In this document: positions 22,718 to 30,821 of the stretch, in pieces | How positions within the stretch are numbered: the stretch's first letter is position 1 | Layout of the letters: each line of letters starts with the position of its first letter | From: Iris pallida | Taxonomy: Eukaryota; Streptophyta; Magnoliopsida; Asparagales; Iridaceae | DNA: 64,000 bases | NCBI GenBank assembly: GCA_029216955.1 | Contig: JANAVB010010791.1 | Coordinates: 1,838,982 to 1,902,981, forward strand | Direction of reading: 5' to 3' | Program-made: the position numbers and the translations under genes | The notes under the pieces: generated by a model | Seen by the model: the letters and a program-made list of their open reading frames with translations, nothing else | What the model was told of the DNA's origin: nothing | The model's database searches: none

Positions 22718-23288
22718 TAGGGGTGCAACTTGGGCGGGTTAAACCCGAGCCCGATCGGGTAAACCCGGTAATTGGTGAGTTAGGTTGGGTTAAAGATAAT
22801 TGGGTTCGGACTTGTGTTCGAGTTAAAATAATTGAACCCGATCAAAAATCGAGTTGGACTCGAGTTCACGTGTCGGGTTACCCAAAGAACCCGAAACTCG
22901 ACATATATATAACTTATACATATTTATGTATATATTGTTTCATACTTTTAAATAAAAAGTTTAAACAGTAAATTTTTAACCCGAACTCTTCAACTCCTAA
23001 ATCTCATGTCGGTTTGTATTTTGTAATGATTGGTGCGTGATTGATATTTGATTATTTAATATTAATTATGTTTAAAATTATTTTAAATATTATATTAGAG
23101 TATGATAAATCCGATGGATACGACCTAACCCGAGCTTCCTGCGGGCTCGGTCTTGGACTTCATATGTTGAACCGGGGTCGGGTCGGGTCGGGTCGGGTTG
23201 GGCTTCGGCTCGGGCTAGACTTATCATTTATCGGGTTGGTCTCGGATTGAGCGCAAGTCCAATCCAACCCGTCCGAGTTGTACCCCTA
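22718..23288. mobile_element. 571-bp non-autonomous hAT-type MITE
   Basis: It starts TAGGGGTGCAACTTGGGCGGGTT and ends as the inverse of TAGGGGTACAACTCGGACGGGTT, 23-bp TIRs with three mismatches. It is flanked by 8-bp duplications ACTGAAAA (22710-22717) and GCTGAAAA (23289-23296), one mismatch apart. The interior has GGGTC/CGGGTT-type subterminal motifs, including a GGGTC run at about 23175-23200, and no transposase. Confidence 0.88.
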
Positions 23289-23296
23289 GCTGAAAA

Positions 23297-23914
23297 ATAT
23301 AATAGTCGATGGTATCAAATTGTCGAGTAAAAAAACTTATGATATACACTTCAAAAACTAGAAATAGTTGAGGGTATCAAAAGTTATAAGTAAGCATTTT
23401 TTATTTGTCATCTTTTTTTGTATTCTCTATGTATCAAATCAAAATAAAGAATATATGGCTTCAAGAATATCAGTCTAGAAAAATTCAGAGTTAATACTTT
23501 TCTTTAAGAATTTGTTTTTGTTTTTAGTCAATTTCATCATATTATGTATTCTCCAACATGTATATTATATTTGTCTGTACATTGTTTGAGGAAGAAGTTT
23601 TTTTTTTTTTGAAAGAAGTTTGAGGAAGAAGTTGGAAATGGTAGTTTGTGTATACAATTTGGTAATATCTAAATTAAACACATTTTTTTCTAATAATTAA
23701 TGTAAAGCCTTACATGTTTAATACATGAAAGAAAAAAAAAATATTGTCTTACTAATTAACAGAAATTAGAAAATTAAATCAATAAATGTGTAAGAGATAA
23801 CCTCATAAAAGTGAAAAACCATATCACTTTCACTTTATACAACATTCACATATTAGAAATTACAAAAAGTTTCATTTCCAATTTCACTTCAACAAACATC
23901 CAAAGAACGGAATC
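23297..23914. other. Unassigned AT-rich DNA
   Basis: No gene or bounded repeat is supported. A short motif (GAGGGTATCAAAAGTT, about 23371) resembles text in the 19685-20020 insertion, hinting at a shared small repeat family. Confidence 0.45.
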
Positions 23915-24244
23915 ATGAATTTGTTATTTCCAAGTTCCACTTCCAACTTCACTTCTACAAACATCGGATTCATGAATTTGTTACTTCCAAATTCCCTTTC
24001 TAAATTGAAAGAAGAAGAAGAAGTTATCAATCCCTTCAAGGGGAAGCAAACTAAAAATGGGCATCCTAACCATAATGAAAAAGACTTTAATTTTGATCAA
24101 GAATCCAACAAAGGCGAACATCATCAACAATCACACACATCAATAGAAGGAAGAAACAAAATCATTAAGAAGCAATCATATGTAAACCCCTTCCAAGAAG
24201 TGAGCGCTTCTTGGAATTTAGAAGAACCAAGAATGTTTTGTTAA
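23915..24244 (+). CDS. Small open frame, 109 aa, no recognised domain
   Basis: The frame encodes a polar protein with an internal near-repeat at its start (MNLLFPSS and MNLLLPNS), followed by an EEEE patch and two NPF motifs (VINPFKG, YVNPFQE). Part of it (from about 24005) is shared with the duplicated block at 19597-20150. There the frame is not kept open, which argues against strong coding constraint. It lies tail-to-tail with the glutaredoxin pseudogene. It may be chance, or the last exon of an unrecognised gene. Confidence 0.2.
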   Translation: MNLLFPSSTSNFTSTNIGFMNLLLPNSLSKLKEEEEVINPFKGKQTKNGHPNHNEKDFNFDQESNKGEHHQQSHTSIEGRNKIIKKQSYVNPFQEVSASWNLEEPRMFC

Positions 24245-24390
24245 ATTATTTACATAAATACAATTAATCAATCACCAATCCACACCATTAATTAATCAAT
24301 CAGAACAAGCAAAGTATCCAAACTCTAAAATTGGAAAAAGAAGAAGAGGAAAACAAAATAAAAATAAAAATCCCAATTTTTTTCATTCAT

Positions 24391-25086
24391 TCATTGTGTG
24401 GAGGAGCAGCAGAGTGGGCACCTGACGAGTCCGTTCTCGTTGCAGTCCGGACACCTCCTGATCCTCTCCGTCTCCTCCTCGAAACCTTCCTGCTCCCGCT
24501 GCACTCCCCGCACGGGAGGAACCGGACCCCACCGCAGAGCCCGCACACGTGGCGCCGGTCCTCAACCCTCGGCGCCCCCTCGAGGAGCGCCTCCAGCCTC
24601 CCGTCCTCGTGCAGCTGCCGGACCTCCTCCGTGCCGCCGAGATGGCGGCCGCCGACGAAGAGCTGCGGGAGGGCCACGGGCCTGGGTGGTGCGGGAGGAG
24701 GGCCTGGAGGTGCCGCCGGAAGGAGGCGTCCATGGAGACGTCGCGCTCGTCCACGAACACGCCGAGGGCGCGGAGGAGGGAGCCGAGGGAGCGGCAGTCC
24801 TCGTAGGTGCGGCGGATGCTCCGGAGCGAAGTCGTGAAGAGGATCACTTCCTTCGAACTCGACTTCGAGCTCGACTTCTTTGCGGCGGCGGCGGCCATGG
24901 CGCGGGGTTGTAAGTGGTGGAAGTGAGGGAAACGAGATGGGAGGAGTCGCCGGGGTGGAGAGGGGGGTGGTGGATGACGACGACGGAGAGGAAGGAGGTG
25001 GTGGAAGATGACTTCTTTGGAACCGCTGGAAGTGGAGGAAGTGGGGATGTGGGGACGATGGAGTCTCGAGAGGAGGCGCAGCCCAT
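24391..25086 (-). pseudogene. Glutaredoxin-domain protein gene (At5g39865-like family), frameshifted
   Basis: The start at 25086 gives MGCASS, an N-myristoylation-like start typical of this plant family, followed by the family signature SHLVSLTSTTY (residues about 51-61). In a second frame comes the glutaredoxin fold (VILFTTSLRSIRRTYEDC, about 24850-24790), in a third LPQLFVGGRHLGG and the CxxC cluster beginning C-GLCGGVRFLPC, and in a fourth CPDCNENGLVRCPLC. One-base indels near 24880, 24690 and 24480 restore the frames in turn. Family members are small cytosolic or membrane-attached oxidoreductase-like proteins with four CxxC pairs. All landmarks survive, so either the decay is recent or single-base sequencing errors in GC-rich runs explain it. 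This is the only host-gene-like locus in the window. Confidence 0.85.
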
Positions 25087-25313
25087 CAAAAAACAAACAA
25101 TTGGAATTGGGAGGAAATGGGAAGGTTTGATTTTGCTTTCTTTTGTTCTTTCTTGGAATTTACTTTGCTTTGCTTTGGGGACTTCGGTAACAGATGACGT
25201 AAGATCTGTATTTAATGGAGACTGATGATGCAGACAGATTAAATTAATTAAACTCATCAATGCTTTCTCTCTGTGCGCAAATTATAGCCAGCTCTAATTT
25301 TTTTTTTCCTTTG
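25087..25313. promoter_or_regulatory. Upstream region of the glutaredoxin pseudogene
   Basis: AT-rich DNA immediately upstream (minus-strand sense) of the MGC start. No certain TATA box was identified. It ends at the poly-T tract (25298-25308) that borders the large MULE. Confidence 0.3.
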
Positions 25314-25904
25314 AAATTTTGACTTACCCCACATTTGAATTACCCATATTAGGATGCACCCACAATTTTGCATTAATTAAGAATGGCCCCCATTTCTAAC
25401 AGTTTTCGTCCCTGACTAACAGAAAGTCCACTTCGTGAAAAATTTAGGCAAAATATATGGGCACATCAAAAATTATCATGGCTAGTCCGGATTGTGGCTA
25501 GCCCAATTTTTTTTGTTTTTCACAAGGCTAGTCAATTTTTGATCTTGGCTGTCCCAAATTTCCCTCCCCCCCAAACCCATTACTTCCACTTCATTTGCAA
25601 AATCATTTCTCTCTTCCAAAACCCTCACCCCTCACCTATTATTTTCACTCCAGTCTTCATCTTCTCCTCCGCCGGCAGTCATCGTCTTCTCCTTCGCCCT
25701 CCTCCTCTTTCGAAGAATACCGATGGCACCGAAAGCTTCCTCGCAAACAAGGTACCCATTACTTCTAAAATTTTCCCATCCGAAACCCTAGAATTGATCT
25801 CGTGTGCATTACGTTTCATTCATTGTTTTAATTCCAAGTATTTCGATGGGAATTAAAGTCTTTTAAATCGAAATAGCACTCACGAATTGAGAATGTCTAT
25901 GTCA

Positions 25905-26311
25905 ACGTGGACTGCCCGACCATCTGGCAGTCTAATCTGTATCGTGGGCTGCTAGAAGAATGGTCAGTCCAAAGTTACACATGCTGTGACTTGGACTGCC
26001 CATTCTTCTGGCAGTCCAACATACAGACTGGACTGCCAGAGAGTTGGACAGTCCAAACCTGAACATACTGTGACTTGGACTGTCCATTCTTCTGGCAGTC
26101 CAACATACAGACCGGACTGCCAGAGAGTTGGGCAGTCCAAAGCTACACAATGCTATGAGTTGGACTGCCCATTCTTCTGGCAGTCCAAAATACATACTAG
26201 ACTACCAGAGAGTTGGACAGTCCAAACCTACACATGCTGTGAGTTGGACTGCCCATTCTTTTGGCAGTCCAACATACAGGTAAAGCTGTCAGATTGTTGG
26301 ACAGTCCATAG
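25905..26311. repeat. Left subterminal array of GGACTGCC/GGCAGTCC palindromes
   Basis: A higher-order unit of 84-85 bp, beginning GGACTGCCCATTCTTCTGGC at 25993, 26077, 26162 and 26246, is repeated about 4.6 times. Each unit contains two hairpins built from GGACTGCC...GGCAGTCC or GGACTGCC...GGACAGTCC. The array lies about 460 bp inside the left end of the nested MULE. Confidence 0.93.
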
Positions 26312-26346
26312 TTATACATTTCAATATCTAATTAAGATTAAATATT

Positions 26347-26720
26347 CATGAGAAGAAGAGAAAGGAGAAGGACGTTGAGGCCGGGCCTGAAAGAAAACAT
26401 CCTACAGCATTAGATCGCAAGACGCGTGAAGCTAGTAGAGTTCTCAAAAAAGCGATAACAATCAGAGAACCAGAACCAGTCTCACAGATAAGAACCCGTG
26501 GAACGAAACATGTTGCAAGTCGTTCGAAGAAGCCGTGAATCATCGTGATGATTCTTTTGATGATGATGATGTACTCGTTGCTCGAAAGAGAGGTGACGAT
26601 GGATCCGGTCCTTCTCATGTAGCCGAGGAAATGAAACAAAGATTCTGGCCCAATTGGTTGCTCGATATTGACGTCAATCGAGAACCACATTTCTTATCAG
26701 ATCTGGAAGGATCCAGTTAG
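26347..26720 (+). pseudogene. Possible accessory coding remnant in the nested MULE, + strand
   Basis: A basic stretch (EKKRKEKDVEAGPERKHP, frame from 26347) ends at a stop near 26535. A second frame then reads DDSFDDDDVLVARKRGDD and KQRFWPNWLLDID to 26720. The lysine/arginine-rich then acidic composition over some 120 codons looks coding rather than random. It is convergent to the transposase. I do not recognise a family, and a frameshift or intron must be assumed near 26530. Confidence 0.3.
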
Positions 26721-26809
26721 TTGATTACCTTAAATATAGAATAACTATTCAAAAAAAGCTGTATTTAATATCGAAAGTTTGTTTTTATTTTTTTTATTTG
26801 TAGAAAAGC

Positions 26810-28186
26810 TCACGCCTTTTGAGGGTAATAATCTATGCGAAGATGTGCAGTACGTGGAGATTTGACAAGTTGAAAGAGAGTGTGAAGCTCGCCCCCGACC
26901 GATGAACGCAGATGTTTTTTCAGCCTTGAATGTGATCCTTCAGCACGGTTGGAAGTGGTCGTGCCGTAGTGTTTTATCGTATTCGTCCATGCCAAGACAA
27001 AATTTTCTTTATGTGGATCAAGCCATGTGTCTTTGATATAAGATATACATGCCGGGTTGCTTTTTTCCACTGCTCTTTGAAGATGTACCATGCTGTGTCG
27101 AAAGTTTCCTTAGTACTTGCTCGCCATACAAGGGTACAATCTCTGTTGAATTCTTCGAAGCGTTCCATGTCGACTTTGCCGTCTACTTTCTTAAACTTTA
27201 ACTTGCATTGTGCTTTAATATTTCGATTTACATGCCAACTGCATAATAATCTATGAGAAGGAAATACAATATCAATAGCATTCATCAATGCATATTCCCG
27301 GTCGGTGACAAAAACAGACGGCTCTCTCTGTCCAGTGTAAAGTGACTTCAATTTTTTCGAAGCCCATGTATAGTCCTCTACTGCTTCGTTCTTCAAAAAC
27401 AAAAGGCAACTGAAAATGTTTTACCGGTAGAAGTGAACCCAATAATGTGAAAAAAAGGCATCTTGAATTTATTAGTCTTGTACGTGCAATCAACAACCAA
27501 GACATCGGCGAACGGCCGTGCCAATTGTGTGCAATCCGGATGGGAACAAAACATAGAAATGACTTCATTGCTCTGCGAAAGTCTTCTATGGTATTCCACG
27601 TAATGATTTTCGGCAAGTACCTTCAACACTTGCTGCATCGTCATTCTTCATTTTAGAGTATTTGTTCTTGACCTAACTAGTGCATCGTATATTGTCCTCA
27701 AACTGACTTGTTCTTATCATTCTTCTCACGCAGCATGGAATAAATTTGTTTAGGAGCAACTCCGGAAGTTGACAATTCTTTAACTAACTTTTTTTCATCG
27801 TCGTTCAATCTTCCAGCGTAGGGATGACCAACAAGCGTGTCCAACATAGGATGATTGTGTATCCCATTCCTCACCACAACTGTCTACTTCTCGTCATTTT
27901 TGCACCCCAACACTAACTTGAATGGACAACCACATTTTCTTGTCCCTGTCGCTTTCTTCTGAGATTTTATTAGGAGGAGTTCATCTTTTTTACGATGGTC
28001 CCTATACTGCACACCTCTTTCACAACCAAGATCTACAGTTTTTCGATTCGGCCGGTGCCGTAACGACCTTGAAATGACAAGGATTGTGTTCGATCGCCTT
28101 CTAACTTCTCTGCACCATTCTAATGCTTCGTCGTAAGATTCAAAAACCATATCCGTCGAGAATATATTCCTCAAATAAATGCACAT
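26810..28186 (-). pseudogene. FAR1-type MULE transposase pseudogene
   Basis: Reading right to left: a FAR1 DNA-binding domain (28130-27890; EALEWCREVRRRSN, TVDLGCERG, RKCGCPFKL), an in-frame TAG near 27885, then HNHPMLDTLVGHPYAGRL. Next comes the MULE transposase core with VVDCTYKTNKFKMP (first Asp), VTDREYALMNAI (second Asp) and SNRAEGSHSRLKKHL (Glu). Breaks include the stop near 27885, another around 27690 and frameshifts near 27400 and 27060. All three catalytic residues remain recognisable. FAR1-class transposases are the ancestors of the plant FAR1/FHY3 regulators. This copy is too broken to act. Confidence 0.9.
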
Positions 28187-28289
28187 AAGAGATGGGGTGC
28201 CCTACAATAAATTTTTGAATTTTTTTATAACTAAATCAACGACAAAACCAAAGATAATATCCAATTCAGGACTTACGTTACAGTTAAAC

Positions 28290-28530
28290 TAGACTGCCAC
28301 AAATTCTGACAGTCCTAAGTGCTTGATGGATTGCCAGAAAGTGTGGCAGTCCAGTTGTTCATACGCTATTCAACTGGTCTACCATACTTTCTGGCAGTCC
28401 ATAGTACTTTATGGACTGCCAGGAAGTGTGGCAGTCCAGTGGAGCAGAACTTTAACTTCTGGACTGCCGCACTCTCTGGCAGTCCATCAAGTACATGGGA
28501 CTGCCTGAGTGTGTGGCAGTCCAAATGTCG
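28290..28530. repeat. Right subterminal array of GGACTGCC/GGCAGTCC palindromes
   Basis: Eight half-sites of GGACTGCC or GGCAGTCC (some with one change) are arranged as four hairpins, for example GGACTGCCAGGAAGTGTGGC at about 28402. The motif is the same as in the left array but spacers differ, so the two arrays share a core rather than being simple inverted copies. It sits about 470 bp inside the right end of the nested MULE, upstream of the transposase start. Confidence 0.92.
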
Positions 28531-29206
28531 ACTACGAATTGTTGTACGTAGGTAGGTCGGGGAGCTACCGAGAGTTCTTCGAAGAGAATGTTGTGTTCTT
28601 CGGAAGGACCGGACTGATCGTTTGCTAGATTTGATGTTCCTATGTCTTCCATATTTTCTACATTATATAAAACATTCAATAATTTGGAATGAACAATTTT
28701 TTAAACAAATATTGCCATCTAGTAGTTGAAAATTTATCGAGTACTAGGAATATTCGTCGATAATTATTCTAGGTTTCAAGACAAGAAGATTGAGTGGGGG
28801 ACAAGAAGAATATTCTAGGTTTCTTGGAAAAGTAAAAATGGAGCTTTGGAGAAGAAGAAGACAAAAGGGGAATTTTTTTTTGACTTTTATACTAGAAAGT
28901 GGATAGCCATAATCATTTTCTTCAATGGCAAACTTATAGATAAACCAAACTTCAAAATGGGCTAGCCATGATAATTTTTTGATGTGCCCATATAATTTGC
29001 CAAAATTTAGAACGTAAATACCCTATGTCTTTTCTCTTAAGTGTAATTTCTTTTCTAATTCCTAAAGTACCCCTCTCTTTTTTAAATCCCTACCGCTCGG
29101 TCAATCTAATAAGCAGAGTCGAAGGCTTTAACCTAACCCTCAAAATCTCTCCTCTATTTGTTCTCGTGTTCCTGTTAGGGCTCACGAGAGAAAGCGACGA
29201 CCTCCC

Positions 29207-29770
29207 ATGGCGACCTCTGCAAGTTGGGTACAATGAAATTGCTTTCAAATTTTTTTCCTTCAACCTTTTGTTTTGTGTTTTGCGGTTTGCTCCTCTCAAT
29301 TCTCAGTCATTTGGTATTTCTTGTAGGAAAAATATCAAATTTTCTCCAAGAACAACCACCTTGCTGATGAATATACGTTCTTGAGCTCGTCTTGCAAGAT
29401 CAGGAACTGCACGGGGATTAGGCACTTGTTGAAGTCAAATACTAAGTCAAATCTTGGAAGAAATTTTTTGAAGTGCCCCGTTTGCTTGGATTTTCAATTG
29501 TTGGATGCTGCTATTTTGGATTCAAGCTCTGCAAGTTCTTCTTCAACAATTCAAATGGAAGGATGTTTTACTTGTGGTGACTTAGGGCATTGGAAGAAAC
29601 AATGCCCTTGGGAAGAAAATACTTGCCCAAATCGACACTGTGGAGGGAAAAAAGCTGTCTTGATGTCAAAGAGGAGTCACAGCAAGGGAAGGAGATTCTT
29701 GCAATGCATGAGATGCAATAATGCATTCGAATGGTTGAATGAGGCTGTTGTTGTAGAGGAAAAAAAGTGA
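29207..29770 (+). CDS. Two-GRF, one-CCHC zinc-finger protein carried by the MULE (one intron)
   Basis: Exon 1 is 29207-29227 (MATSASW) and exon 2 is 29327-29770. The 99-bp intron has a GT donor at 29228 and TTCTTGTAG acceptor ending at 29326, and the frame is kept, giving about 154 residues. Motifs in order: a GRF-type finger (residues about 30-60; C30, C35, GRNFLKCPVC), a serine-rich linker, a CCHC zinc knuckle CFTCGDLGHWKKQC (about 87-100), and a second GRF finger (about 107-144; CPNRHCGG, GRRFLQCMRC, FEWL). GRF and CCHC fingers bind single-stranded nucleic acid in known proteins. This gene lies inside the large MULE, right after its left TIR, and is convergent to the transposase gene, a layout like mudrB to mudrA in maize MuDR though unrelated in sequence. 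It is the only substantial intact gene in the window. Function in transposition is inference; a captured host gene is the alternative. Confidence 0.72.
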
Positions 29771-30821
29771 AATTCATGTTCAAATTATAGTGAACACAAC
29801 TTTAGATAAGTTGTGCAAAGAATTTGGAAAAGAATTGGGAATGTAAAGTTGAAATGATGTAGTTGAGTGGAAGTTTCCCTCTATGTAATGAATTGAAGTC
29901 GAATTTGTGTGCTTTTGTTACTTTGTGAACAACCTCATGTCTATCTTTTATGAATTTTGAGCATGAATATATTCATACAACTTTTTAAACATTCAATTTT
30001 ACTTAACATCAAGCATACAGTTCATATTTAGTTTTATTTCAAACATTCAAGTATTGTGGATAAGCAAAGAAGTATGATGCTGCTGAAACAAAGAAGTATG
30101 TAGCAACTTGAAGTTACATTCAAGTAGGGTGAAGTTACATTCCTGAACACACATTCCTGTTACATTCAAGAAGTATGCAGCAACTTGAAACAAAGAAGTA
30201 TGCAACAAACAAAGAAGTTACATTCAAGAAGTATGCAACAACTTGAAACAAAGAAGTATGTAGCAAACGAAGTATCAGCAATTTTAAGTTACATTCCAAC
30301 ATACAATTTACATCAATGTATGAAGCTACATTCCTGTTCAAAACATACATTTACATCAAACATGGGCATTCCAAATGACACAGTTACATTCCTGAACACA
30401 CAAAGAATTATTTGGATACTTCAAACAAAGAATTCATTGGATACTAAACAAACAAAGAAGTATGTAGTTACATTCTGCAACAAACAAAGAAGTATGCTTC
30501 CAAAAAGTGAACATAGAAAAAGTATGCTTCATAAAGCTTCAAAATACTGAACATAGAAGCAAGCATGCTTCCAAAAGCTTCAAAATGCCTTAACAGAGCA
30601 TTCAAGTTTATATACTACAGTTAGTGCTTCAAAATGCCTTAACAGAGCATTCAAGTTTACATAGAAAAGACTTCTAGCATACAATTAGTGCTTCATACAG
30701 TAAGTGCTGCTTCAAAAAGACAAGCAAGCATACATTTATTACACTTAAAATTGCTTCAAAAAAATTCCTATTGCTTCAAACTGCTTCAAACCAAAGAACA
30801 TTCAAACTGACACATGCTGCT
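29771..30821. other. Intergenic region between the convergent MULE genes, short-motif repeats
   Basis: No gene is supported. From 30070 to 30560 the motif ACAAAGAAGTATG recurs irregularly with AGTTACATTC. At 30560-30720, AAAGCTTCAAAATGCCTTAACAGAGC-like text occurs at least twice. It probably contains both 3' untranslated regions. Confidence 0.6.

Larger units (their letters stand above)
25447..29001 (-). mobile_element. Nested FAR1-type MULE with TIRs and 8-bp duplication
   Basis: The termini GGCAAAATATATGGGCAC and its inverse (GGCAAATTATATGGGCAC) match for about 40 bp, including CATCAAAAATTATCATGGCTAG. AAAATTTA occurs at 25439-25446 and 29002-29009 as target duplication. The element sits inside the left TIR of the larger MULE, whose text resumes on the other side. 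It carries a minus-strand FAR1/MULE transposase pseudogene and arrays of palindromic GGACTGCC motifs near both ends. Length is 3555 bp. Confidence 0.92.

Noticed and set aside
24331..24913. Long + strand frames opposite the glutaredoxin pseudogene
   Set aside because: Antisense shadows of a GC-rich gene; the minus strand carries recognisable family motifs.
25905..26311. CRISPR-like array
   Set aside because: Repeats are palindromic with repeated, not unique, spacers, in a plant transposon; no cas-like genes.
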